Origin: Mucilaginibacter sp. OK283
GTDB taxonomy: Bacteria > Bacteroidota > Bacteroidia > Sphingobacteriales > Sphingobacteriaceae
DNA: 64,000 nucleotides
Assembly (NCBI RefSeq): GCF_900110415.1
Contig: NZ_FODR01000006.1
Location: forward strand, 248,001-312,000
Direction: 5' to 3'
The notes under the pieces were generated by a model. That model was not told where the DNA came from. It saw only the letters and a list, made by a program, of their open reading frames with translations, and did not search any database. The translations under genes and the position numbers were made by a program. Each line of letters opens with the position of its first letter. The first letter of the stretch is position 1. Of the stretch, positions 34,112 to 41,879 are shown one piece after another.

Positions 34112-34849
34112 TTACGCTCTTTTTAAATAAATGCCATAAATAACCGGGAAGCCAACGTATTTTTCGTAAACATGCAGGGCGTTGGCATCGGCGTAAAATT
34201 GTTTCATGGTTTCATCAATTTTTATTTCCTGCTGTGTTATCAGGTTAAAACCATCGTTTGATAGCGCTTGCTTTATGGTAAATATAGGATGTAAATAGTT
34301 ACGCACTGCTATTAATGCATTACCATGTTTAAAGGTACGCTTACCGCCAAGTGCCAGCATATGCGGGTGAAAATCGGTGATGATGATTTCGCCACCCGGT
34401 TTAAGCAAACGGCACCAGGCATGCAGGGCTTCGTCTATATCTTCAATATGGGCAACGGTAAGTGTTGACACTATCATATCGAAAGAAGCATCCGGGATAT
34501 CAGAAAATAAATTATCGGCAATTTTTAAGGTACTTGCCTTCGGATATTTTTCTTTTAATTTTTTTAACATTCCGGCCGATACATCAAAGCCTGTTAGCGC
34601 AGCCGGCTGTTTATTAAATATAGCGGGCCATTGCCTGCCGGTACCACAGCCTATATCAGCTATAAATTTGCCTTTCAGCTCCAATCCTTCCAACAGGCCT
34701 TTAAAAAGTTTTTCGTCAAGGTGCAGCATTAAGTTGCCCGGCTGCATATCGTGGTCAGAAGCCCACAGGTCGTAAGCCTCTATAACGCCTTTTTCGGTTA
34801 CAGGGGGGGCTATTTTGCTTTTTATATAGTTTTTGGCGGTTGCCAGCAT
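34112..34849 (-). CDS. Class I SAM-dependent methyltransferase
   Basis: A 245-residue cytoplasmic methyltransferase (UbiE/Methyltransf_11 type): motif I FIADIGCGTGRQWPAI (about 75-90), acidic residue after strand 2 in LTGFDVSAGM, post I DNLFSDIPDASFDMIVSTLTVAHI and the LKPGGEIIITDFHPHM strand. The substrate is unknown. First gene of the minus-strand unit, with its stop adjoining the amidohydrolase start. A divergent unit on the plus strand begins 270 bases away. Confidence 0.88.
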   Translation of the reverse strand: MLATAKNYIKSKIAPPVTEKGVIEAYDLWASDHDMQPGNLMLHLDEKLFKGLLEGLELKGKFIADIGCGTGRQWPAIFNKQPAALTGFDVSAGMLKKLKEKYPKASTLKIADNLFSDIPDASFDMIVSTLTVAHIEDIDEALHAWCRLLKPGGEIIITDFHPHMLALGGKRTFKHGNALIAVRNYLHPIFTIKQALSNDGFNLITQQEIKIDETMKQFYADANALHVYEKYVGFPVIYGIYLKRA

Positions 34850-35031
34850 CGCGCGCGTTTTTATAACAATAACGGATACCGGGGCTTTAGGGTTGCCCCG
34901 CCCTTTTTATTTTGCCACAGGCAACCCCGGCAGTTTGGCTGTCGTAATATATGATGAATGGTTTAATTATCGATCTGGGTTGGCAGTGGTGGGAGTGAAG
35001 CCCGTCGCTGCTGTTTAACTGCGAATGCTAC
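34850..35031. other. Divergent promoter region of the methyltransferase block
   Basis: No confident gene. GGGTTGCC (34890-34897) and GGCAACCC (34920-34927) form an 8-bp dyad within a longer CCGGGG...CCCCGG context, a possible operator or small hairpin between the two divergent units. A small ORF starts at 35032. Confidence 0.4.
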
Positions 35032-35115
35032 ATGAATAAGATATTACTTTATAGCCCTAAAAGCACCGATGCCAGGCGTCGCGTACAAAACTATATTTTA
35101 AACTTAGCCCAATAA
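35032..35115 (+). CDS. Small ORF (27 residues) before the second methyltransferase
   Basis: An ATG-to-TAA frame beginning MNKILLYSPKSTDARRR, ending three bases before the TTG start of the methyltransferase. The opening KILLYSPKS resembles the first strand of B12-binding radical SAM proteins or glycosyltransferases, so it may be the remnant of a decayed gene; it could also be a leader peptide. Confidence 0.35.
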   Translation: MNKILLYSPKSTDARRRVQNYILNLAQ

Positions 35116-35118
35116 CAA

Positions 35119-35865
35119 TTGAACCCCGAAAGAAACGATATTGCCATAAACCAGAGTCCGATAGCTAATGATGCATTTGAGGCCATGTACGTTGCTGTGC
35201 GCGATAAAGAAGGCAGGCTGTATAGCGATAAACAAGTAACGCGCCTGCCGGATGTTGATTCCGGTCACCGGTATTATAAAGAATGGAAAATGAGAAAGCA
35301 TTCTGCCGAACAGCTAATCGCTTTCCTTAAAAAACAACGGGGCCCATTGGATATCCTGGAGGTTGGTTGCGGCAATGGCTGGCTTTCGGCTAAACTTGCT
35401 AACATCCCCAAAGCTAAAGTAACCGGGATAGACCCTAACAGGATAGAGATTGAGCAGGCCAATAGGGTTTTTAAAAAAAGGAACCTTAAATTTATCCATG
35501 CCCCGTTCAGCGGCACTGCGTTTAACGAAGGAATTAAATTTGACGTGATTATTTTTGCCGCATCCATCCAATACTTTCCATCGCTTAAGGAAGTTATGAA
35601 TAATGCATTTGGTTTGCTGACCTCCACCGGGCGGGTACATGTACTCGATACCCATTTTTATCATTCGGGTGAAGTTGAAACAGCAGCCGAAAGGAGTAAG
35701 GATTATTTTACATCAATAGGTTTTCCGGAAATGGCGCAGTATTATTTTCATCATCCTTTAAAACAGGTAATGCATCTTAAGCACAAGGTAATGTTTAATC
35801 CTACTGCGTTTTTTAATAAGATATTCAAAAAAAGTGTTTTTTACTGGATAAAAATAAAATCCTGA
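35119..35865 (+). CDS. Class I SAM-dependent methyltransferase
   Basis: A 248-residue methyltransferase with a TTG start; an in-frame stop lies immediately upstream (35113-35115). The next ATG (Met23, 35185) would cut into the region EAMYVAVRDKEGRLYSD, which looks like a genuine N-terminal domain, so TTG is kept. Motif I is ILEVGCGNGWLSAKL (about 79-93), followed by VTGIDPNRIEIEQA and FDVIIFAASIQYF. The C-terminus is basic and amphipathic (FFNKIFKKSVFYWIKIKS), perhaps membrane associated. First enzyme of the plus-strand unit leading to the radical SAM enzyme. Confidence 0.85.
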   Translation: MNPERNDIAINQSPIANDAFEAMYVAVRDKEGRLYSDKQVTRLPDVDSGHRYYKEWKMRKHSAEQLIAFLKKQRGPLDILEVGCGNGWLSAKLANIPKAKVTGIDPNRIEIEQANRVFKKRNLKFIHAPFSGTAFNEGIKFDVIIFAASIQYFPSLKEVMNNAFGLLTSTGRVHVLDTHFYHSGEVETAAERSKDYFTSIGFPEMAQYYFHHPLKQVMHLKHKVMFNPTAFFNKIFKKSVFYWIKIKS

Positions 35866-35868
35866 CTA

Positions 35869-35982
35869 ATGAACAGCCAAAGTGTATTACAAACTTTTAA
35901 GGGTAATGAAAATCAAAAGCAGCTTACCAAAGTAAAACTTGTTTGCTCGCTTAACCTGTCGCCATTAACCCGTCTATCTTAA
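35869..35982 (+). CDS. Small ORF (37 residues) between methyltransferase and radical SAM genes
   Basis: An ATG starts 3 bases after the methyltransferase stop and the TAA ends 4 bases before the radical SAM ATG, so the frame fills the gap exactly. The peptide begins MNSQSVLQTFKGNENQKQ and ends CSLNLSPLTRLS, with a charged first half and a short Ser/Leu/Cys-containing tail. The fit is what a true coupled small gene or a modified-peptide precursor would show, but chance cannot be excluded. Confidence 0.4.
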   Translation: MNSQSVLQTFKGNENQKQLTKVKLVCSLNLSPLTRLS

Positions 35983-35986
35983 TTTT

Positions 35987-37459
35987 ATGGACCAGCTAAA
36001 TAATATATTGTTCACTCATTCCTACTTTTTACGGTTCGATCCCAAGCAATGGGCAATAGGGCAGCCGTACGCACCGCTGGGTACACTATATGCCGCATCC
36101 AATATGCGGATGCATGGTTATAACGTATCTTTTTTTGATAACATGTTTTCGTATACGGCGCATGATGTTGTGCCCGCCATAGCGCAAAATAAACCCGGTT
36201 TTTTTGTGATTTACGATGATGGGTTTAACTATCTCACCAAAATGTGCCTCACCAATATGCGCGAGGCCGCGTTTAAAATGTGCAAGCTGGCCAAAAAGTA
36301 TGGTTGCACCGTAATTGTCTCCAGTTCCGACTCGACAGACCGTTATAAAGAATATTTGAACGAAGGCGCCGATTTTGTAATCATAGGCGAGGCTGAACAA
36401 ACGCTGTTGGAACTTACCAACGCCATCAAAAGCGGTATTGAAGATATTGCGCAAATACAGGGACTTGCTTATATCAAAAATAACATCCCCTTTAAAACCA
36501 TCGCAAGGCCGGTATTGAAAGATCTGGATACCTTGCCACTGCCCGCCTGGGATTTGATTGATATTACCCCTTACCGCGAAAGCTGGCTTAAACATGCGGG
36601 ATATTTCTCGATGAACGTTGGTACTACCCGCGGCTGCCCTTTTAAATGCAACTGGTGCGCTAAACCGATTTATGGCAACCGCTATAATTCGCGCAGTGCC
36701 GAAAATGTGATTGCCGAGCTTAAGCTTTTAAAAACCATGTTCAACATGGACCATATTTGGTTTTGCGACGACATTTTTGGATTGAAACCCGGCTGGGTAA
36801 AACAGTTTGCCCAACTGGTAAAAAAGGAGGGGCTGAAGTTCAGGTACAAGCTCCAATCACGGGCAGATTTGTTGCTGGACGATGAAGATGTGGCTGCGCT
36901 GGCTGCATCCGGCTGCGAAAATGTATGGATAGGCGCCGAGAGCGGTTCGCAAAAGATACTGGACGCGATGGATAAAGGCACCAGTATTGAACAGATAGCG
37001 ACAGCCACAAAACTGATGAAAAAGCATGGCATCAGGCCATCCTTCTTTATTCAGTTTGGCTACCCCGGCGAAACAAAAGATGATATCGCCCTTACTATCA
37101 ATATGATCAATAACCTGTTGCCCCATGAAATCGGGATATCTGTATCGTACCCATTGCCAGGGACTTTATTTTATGAAAAAGTAAAAGCCGACCTGCGCCA
37201 AAAAACAAACTGGACAGACTCCGACGAGATGGCGCTGATGTTTAGCAACACGTTTAGCGCTGCGTATTATAAGCAGCTGCATCGCTACGTGCATCAAAAT
37301 TACCATGCCCACCTGGCCAAAAACAGCCTGGTAAAACTCCTGAAAAATCCATTTAAACCCAGTTTAAAACGTATCAGGAAGGCCGCGTCGTTTATTTACC
37401 ATGCCCCGGCAACTTTGATAGAAGGGTTTAAACTTCAAAAACTGGAAAACACCGTATGA
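35987..37459 (+). CDS. B12-binding-domain radical SAM protein
   Basis: A 490-residue enzyme. The N-terminal Rossmann domain (1-150) has the layout of cobalamin-binding class B radical SAM proteins (PLGTLYAASNMRMHGYNVSFFDN ... GADFVIIGEAEQTLLEL). The radical SAM core carries Cys217, Cys221 and Cys224 (TTRGCPFKCNWCAKP) and the VWIGAESGSQKIL and FFIQFGYPGET strands. Class B enzymes do C- or P-methylation or ring rearrangements; the substrate is unknown. It is flanked by two class I methyltransferases, overlapping the second by 4 bases. Confidence 0.9.
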   Translation: MDQLNNILFTHSYFLRFDPKQWAIGQPYAPLGTLYAASNMRMHGYNVSFFDNMFSYTAHDVVPAIAQNKPGFFVIYDDGFNYLTKMCLTNMREAAFKMCKLAKKYGCTVIVSSSDSTDRYKEYLNEGADFVIIGEAEQTLLELTNAIKSGIEDIAQIQGLAYIKNNIPFKTIARPVLKDLDTLPLPAWDLIDITPYRESWLKHAGYFSMNVGTTRGCPFKCNWCAKPIYGNRYNSRSAENVIAELKLLKTMFNMDHIWFCDDIFGLKPGWVKQFAQLVKKEGLKFRYKLQSRADLLLDDEDVAALAASGCENVWIGAESGSQKILDAMDKGTSIEQIATATKLMKKHGIRPSFFIQFGYPGETKDDIALTINMINNLLPHEIGISVSYPLPGTLFYEKVKADLRQKTNWTDSDEMALMFSNTFSAAYYKQLHRYVHQNYHAHLAKNSLVKLLKNPFKPSLKRIRKAASFIYHAPATLIEGFKLQKLENTV

Positions 37460-38304
37460 GCCAAATCAGCTTTGTAAATAATGAAGCAAGCGCATCAGAT
37501 GCCTTTAGCAGGCAATCTGCGGTATTTGACGAAATTTATTCGGGCAATACCATTATCAATTACAAAAGGGCAAGGGTAAGGGAACATGTACTTCAATATT
37601 TAAAACCGGAGGGCAGTATACTCGAATTGAACAGCGGGACAGGGGAGGATGCCATTTTTTTTGCCCAACAAGGGCATTATGTTCATGCTACAGATATATC
37701 AACAGGGATGCAACACGAGCTTCGGCAAAAAGCAATGCCCTATAAAAACCGTATAAGCACCGAAATTTGCTCATTTACCCAACTGGATCAATTAAAACAA
37801 AGAGGCCCGTATGATCATATATTTTCCAACTTTGGCGGCCTGAACTGTACCGGTGAGCTGGAAAAAGTTTTGTTATCATTCGATAGTCTTTTAAAACCCG
37901 GCGGTAAGGTAACGTTAGTTATCATATCGCCATTTTGCCTGTGGGAAACATTGCTTGTTTTTAAAGGACGGTTCAAAACCGCGTTCCGGCGATTTTTTAG
38001 CAGCAAAGGGAGATCTGCCCATATTGAAGGTGCTTACTTTAAGTGTTTTTATTATAAGCCATCATTCATTATCAATACTTTACAAAAGTCATTTAAAGTA
38101 TTAGGTATTGAAGGCCTGTGTACAATAGTGCCACCATCATACATAGAGGGTTTTGCCGAAAAGCACCCTAAAGCATATAAATTCCTGAGCAGCAAAGAAG
38201 ACCGGCTAAAAAGCGCCTGGCCCTGGAAGTATATCGGCGATTACTTTATTATTTCGCTGGAGAAAAACAGCACACACGAATTTCACGAATTTACATCGGT
38301 TTAA
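37456..38304 (+). CDS. Class I SAM-dependent methyltransferase with repeat-encoded C-terminus
   Basis: A 282-residue methyltransferase overlapping the radical SAM gene by 4 bases. Motif I is degenerate (SILELNSGTGEDAIFF), followed by VHATDISTGM and YDHIFSNFGGLNC; the LLKPGGKVTLVII strand is intact. The long C-terminal half is rich in Phe/Tyr and Lys. The final residues, THEFHEFTSV, are encoded by a CACGAATTT repeat whose complementary arm lies 230 bases downstream, so the original stop was probably displaced. The substrate is unknown. Confidence 0.83.
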   Translation: MSQISFVNNEASASDAFSRQSAVFDEIYSGNTIINYKRARVREHVLQYLKPEGSILELNSGTGEDAIFFAQQGHYVHATDISTGMQHELRQKAMPYKNRISTEICSFTQLDQLKQRGPYDHIFSNFGGLNCTGELEKVLLSFDSLLKPGGKVTLVIISPFCLWETLLVFKGRFKTAFRRFFSSKGRSAHIEGAYFKCFYYKPSFIINTLQKSFKVLGIEGLCTIVPPSYIEGFAEKHPKAYKFLSSKEDRLKSAWPWKYIGDYFIISLEKNSTHEFHEFTSV

Positions 38305-38541
38305 TGTTAACCTTGTTAAAATATAAGGCATTGGTTATTAAATAGTTATATCCTATCGTATTTAAAATGTGTTAAGTTATGTTAACCTACTTTAAATGCG
38401 TTGCCCCTGCCTGCACAATTAGGCCCTAAACCAGAGAATTAACTATTTACTTTAGAGTTCTTGTCTATAATATCCATTCGGATAGCCGGAGAACCTGCCA
38501 TGTTATTCGTGAAATTCGAAAAAATACGTGTGAATTCGTGT
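38272..38541. repeat. CACGAATT inverted repeat overlapping a gene end
   Basis: CGAATTTCACGAAT (38277-38290) is exactly complementary to 38504-38517, and a further GTGTGAATTCGTGT follows at 38528-38541. The left arm lies inside the methyltransferase reading frame. The motif is the same as in 14264-14466. The 210-base loop contains no gene I can support. Confidence 0.65.
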
Positions 38542-38561
38542 CTCTAAATTGGTGTTTATCC

Positions 38562-38569
38562 TACCTTTG
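38562..38569 (+). promoter_or_regulatory. -7 element for the EamA gene
   Basis: TACCTTTG matches TAnnTTTG and lies 18 bases before the chosen ATG at 38588, which argues against the longer start at 38549. Confidence 0.45.
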
Positions 38570-38587
38570 CGGCCATATAATACGCCC

Positions 38588-39466
38588 ATGGTAAAAAAAA
38601 TCCTTCCTGGTTTATTGTTTAGTATTCTTTGGGCAACCGGGTCTGTCGCTGTAAAATTCGGAATCCGCTCGGCAGATGCACTAATATTGGCCAGCATCCG
38701 GTTTATTGCCACCGGCTTCATATTCGGTCCTTTTTTTGGCCTGGTCAGGAATGAACGTTTCTGGCCGCTAAAAAGCGAATGGAAAAGCATCGTCATTTAC
38801 GGCTTTTTATGCACCACTTTAACTTTAGGTTCGTTTTTTGCCGCCCAGCGATACGCATCGGCCGGTATCAGTATGTTGTTTATAGCGGTTGCGCCTTTAC
38901 TAATCGCCCTTTTTTCGTCAATAATTGTTAAACGGAAACTTACCAGGTTCGAAATTATTGGGATGCTGATTGCATTTACCGGCCTGGTGCTGGCTTCTGC
39001 AGCGGCGCTGCCTAATGCCAGTATAAAACCCCTTGGTATCATATTGCTGCTTATTTACATTTTTGCCTATGCATCAAGCAGCGTTTACTTCTCTACATTA
39101 ACTATGCGCTTGCCTAATGTATCGTTCAATATTTGGCAGGTATTTGTCGGTGGTATAATTTTGCTGCCGTTTTGCCCGCTATTTGGGCAGCAACATGTAC
39201 ACCACATTAACGTCAACCTGTTTTTATCCCTTTTTTGGCTAATTGTGGTGCTCTCATTTATCGCCAACCAATTGTGGCTATACCTGGTTGGCCAGGATGC
39301 TGTAACCGCCGGGACCTGGCTTTATCTTACGCCTGTATTTGGGTACGGTTTTGGTTACCTTTTACTTGGCGAACAAATCTCGGTTTACGCTATAGCGGGA
39401 ACTATTTTGGTGGTAACCGGGCTTGTGGTATCTAAAATTAAAGCTGTACAGCAGGTTTCAGAATAA
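38588..39466 (+). CDS. EamA-family (DMT superfamily) membrane transporter
   Basis: A 292-residue protein with about ten membrane segments in two EamA repeats. It opens ILPGLLFSILWATGSVAVKFGIRSADALILASIRFIATG, the family's typical start, and the second half repeats the pattern from about residue 150. Members export amino acids, nucleobases or other metabolites; the substrate is unknown. The start at MVKKIL is preferred because a TACCTTTG box lies just upstream and the longer frame adds a non-hydrophobic tail. It sits between the methyltransferase block and the second glycan operon but is not clearly in either. Confidence 0.87.
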   Translation: MVKKILPGLLFSILWATGSVAVKFGIRSADALILASIRFIATGFIFGPFFGLVRNERFWPLKSEWKSIVIYGFLCTTLTLGSFFAAQRYASAGISMLFIAVAPLLIALFSSIIVKRKLTRFEIIGMLIAFTGLVLASAAALPNASIKPLGIILLLIYIFAYASSSVYFSTLTMRLPNVSFNIWQVFVGGIILLPFCPLFGQQHVHHINVNLFLSLFWLIVVLSFIANQLWLYLVGQDAVTAGTWLYLTPVFGYGFGYLLLGEQISVYAIAGTILVVTGLVVSKIKAVQQVSE

Positions 39467-39475
39467 ACTATCTTT

Positions 39476-40438
39476 TCAATGGGCTACACTATGCTGGTTT
39501 TCGGCAAGCAATTGTATTATTTTATTTTGAAAGCGCCTAATCAGGTTCGACTGAAAATTTCCCGGATCGGGTTTGGCACAATGTTTACCGGTAACTATGG
39601 CCAGTAATACGCCATGATCATTAAGCTTCTTTTGCCTGGTTTTCTCACTCCACCTGCGCGATGTTATATTCATAAAGCCATCATCCAGTAAATCGCCCAG
39701 CTTATTGTTAAGTAAAAATTCAGCCAGGCTTTTTAACCAATTATTTTTTAGCGACTTAGCTGTTGATACCCGCATAATATGATTAGGCAGGTATTTGCGC
39801 GTCCAAACGTTGGCTGCAAAAAAATCAGCAAAAGTAGTGTCGCCCTGGATGGGTATCAGGGTAACTACTTCTGTAGCGGTATATATATTTTTTTCGGCTA
39901 TTTCAAGCGCTTGTTCATCTACATAATAGTTCATGCAAAAGCAATGTTGCTTATTTACCAGGAAGGTTAGCTTCTTAAAAAAATGCATCAGGGTACGCGC
40001 TACCCAAAGGCGATTTGCCGCAGTAATTATAAACAGGTCGATATCTGATCGGTCGTCGGCATAATTTTTAGATAGTGAGCCCGAAATAGCGATACCCCGC
40101 ACGTAAGGGAAATTAATAAGTAAGCTGCCAACCTTGCGTGCTGTATTAATCATTTCAATAGCCTTTTGGTTTCCTTTGTTACGGCGCTGCGCCAGGTATT
40201 GATCGTTTTTTAAACAGTAAAACTTATCAAAACGGTATACCATCCGGGTTTCTATCAAGCAGGTCATGGCGTCGTCAAAAGTCTTGCGTTCATATTTTAC
40301 CTGCAAAAACAAACATATCTCTTCGCGCGTAAGCGGGTAATTAAACACATCAAAGTAGGCCAGCGTAGTTAATATGTTCTTTTTAATTTCTGACACAGTA
40401 TTGATGCTTGGTTGATTAAAAACGGACCTGATCTGCAT
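39476..40438 (-). CDS. Nucleotidyltransferase-domain protein of a surface-glycan locus
   Basis: A 320-residue protein with a minimal nucleotidyltransferase core, IAISGSLSKNYADDRSDIDLFIIT (about 115-138), giving the GS...DxD pattern of pol-beta-type transferases. The N-terminal region ILTTLAYFDVFNYPLTREEICLFLQ is a winged-helix-like segment. Similar proteins occur in Bacteroidota polysaccharide loci, but their reaction is not established. It is separated from the O-antigen-ligase-like gene upstream by a heptamer repeat element. Confidence 0.75.
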   Translation of the reverse strand: MQIRSVFNQPSINTVSEIKKNILTTLAYFDVFNYPLTREEICLFLQVKYERKTFDDAMTCLIETRMVYRFDKFYCLKNDQYLAQRRNKGNQKAIEMINTARKVGSLLINFPYVRGIAISGSLSKNYADDRSDIDLFIITAANRLWVARTLMHFFKKLTFLVNKQHCFCMNYYVDEQALEIAEKNIYTATEVVTLIPIQGDTTFADFFAANVWTRKYLPNHIMRVSTAKSLKNNWLKSLAEFLLNNKLGDLLDDGFMNITSRRWSEKTRQKKLNDHGVLLAIVTGKHCAKPDPGNFQSNLIRRFQNKIIQLLAENQHSVAH

Positions 40439-40450
40439 TATTTATAGTAT

Positions 40451-40538
40451 TAAGTCTTAAGTTCTGAGTCTTGAGTTCTGAATTTTATCTCGCCGTTGTT
40501 GTAGGCTTGTAACTTAGGACTTTCTACTAAGAACTATC
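40451..40538. repeat. Heptamer repeat hairpin (GTYYTGA)n
   Basis: The left arm GTCTTAA, GTTCTGA, GTCTTGA, GTTCTGA (40454-40481) faces 40507-40538, which reads GTTCTTA, GTAGAAA, GTCCTAA, GTTACAA on the other strand. It separates two genes of the same orientation within the glycan cluster. Confidence 0.65.
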
Positions 40539-40562
40539 TACCATTTTATAGGCGGCACAACA

Positions 40563-41879
40563 TTAGTATGACGTAAGTGCTAAACTGTTGGTTGCCACTT
40601 CATCTAAATATTCCGGGCTTTTATTTTTGACGATTTCTTCAGGCTTCACTTCGCCGCCGGAAAACAACAGCAAGGCAAAAAACAAGCTGTAAAACATAAC
40701 ACCCTTATCGGCATCCAGCACATTTTCTGAAAGCGAAACAATGGCAATCAGTAGCATAAAGCTGATAAATACCACGTCCTTTTTTAGGATAGCGGTTTTA
40801 AAACCGTATGCCAGCGTTATCAAATAAACAAGCAGCCCCCAAATGCCCGATTTTACCAGGAAGCTGAGGTATTGGTTGTGCGAATTCAAGTTGGCTAAAA
40901 ATGAGTCGTACATTTTAGCCTTAAAAAATTCATCGTGTAACAATTTCTGCTCAGAACCGGAGCCATGACCAATTAAAGGCTTCTGCTTAATAAGTTGGGC
41001 TACCACGTGCCAGCGGGCCAGGCGCGAGTCGGTACTCTCGCCGGGTTTAAATGCCGAAAAATCATCTGTCAAACTGGTTAAGTAACGTTCTTTGAATGAG
41101 GACACATTTAAAATTGTTGCAAAAGCCAACGCCGATATTGCTGCGCCGGCCATTATAAACTTCAGCCTGCTTTTACCCTTAAGCAGGCAATACGGGAGTA
41201 CCAGGTTAATAATTATAAATAAAATCGCCAGAATTGATTTTGAACTTAGCTGGATAAGTCCGCATAACAATATGAAGCTGCAAATACCGCAAATTAATTT
41301 TACAGGCAATGTTAGCGGTTTAAACAATAGCGTTAACAGGTATACCAATGCTACCACCAACTGTAATGAAAAAAAAGTGGCATGTATATCAAGCGGCTCC
41401 GAGAAATTATGATTGGTAAATGCCGGCGAAAAAATGGTTTTAAGCGGCAGATGATAATATTTAATGGTGATAAGGGCATCAATATATAGGTAGATGATGG
41501 TTGCCGTACACACAATGGCAAAAGCAAATAAAAAATTAGCCCGATATTTTTTTAAGTCGAGGCCGTTTAATAAAAATACTGGCGGCAAAATCAGAATGGG
41601 TAAGCGCAATACCCATTCGTTAAACGCTTCGGAACGGTAAAGGGAGTAAATCGTGGCAACAAGCGTAACAAAAAAAACAGATTGCAGTACTACAGTTTTT
41701 AATGTGAGCATAATCCTTAGCTTTTCCTTTTGCAAATGGATAAACGTATGCACAATAAAACTAATGAGTATAATATGGCTGTAAAACCTGTCAAACGGCA
41801 GGCTTGCCATAAGTAACATGATGTGGTAATAACTTACCTTATTAGCGTTATTATCATTTATCAGCAATAATTGCTTCAT
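40563..41879 (-). CDS. O-antigen ligase / Wzy-like polytopic membrane protein
   Basis: A 438-residue protein with about ten to twelve membrane helices and a large loop bearing the Wzy_C-type motif TDSRLARWHVVAQLIKQKPLIGHGSGSEQKLL followed by NSHNQYLSFLVKSGIWGLL, characteristic of O-antigen ligases and polymerases. It would join or polymerise glycan repeat units on the periplasmic side. The start MKQLLLIN is chosen over an upstream ATG; it overlaps the end of the upstream glycosyltransferase by 26 bases. Confidence 0.85.
   Translation of the reverse strand: MKQLLLINDNNANKVSYYHIMLLMASLPFDRFYSHIILISFIVHTFIHLQKEKLRIMLTLKTVVLQSVFFVTLVATIYSLYRSEAFNEWVLRLPILILPPVFLLNGLDLKKYRANFLFAFAIVCTATIIYLYIDALITIKYYHLPLKTIFSPAFTNHNFSEPLDIHATFFSLQLVVALVYLLTLLFKPLTLPVKLICGICSFILLCGLIQLSSKSILAILFIIINLVLPYCLLKGKSRLKFIMAGAAISALAFATILNVSSFKERYLTSLTDDFSAFKPGESTDSRLARWHVVAQLIKQKPLIGHGSGSEQKLLHDEFFKAKMYDSFLANLNSHNQYLSFLVKSGIWGLLVYLITLAYGFKTAILKKDVVFISFMLLIAIVSLSENVLDADKGVMFYSLFFALLLFSGGEVKPEEIVKNKSPEYLDEVATNSLALTSY

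Noticed and set aside
34890-34927. GGGTTGCC/GGCAACCC dyad as a riboswitch or tRNA-like element
   Set aside because: The stem is only 8 bp with a large loop and no conserved junction; it is kept only as a possible operator.
38549-38587. Longer start for the EamA transporter
   Set aside because: It would overlap the TACCTTTG -7 element and adds a hydrophilic tail absent from the family opening.
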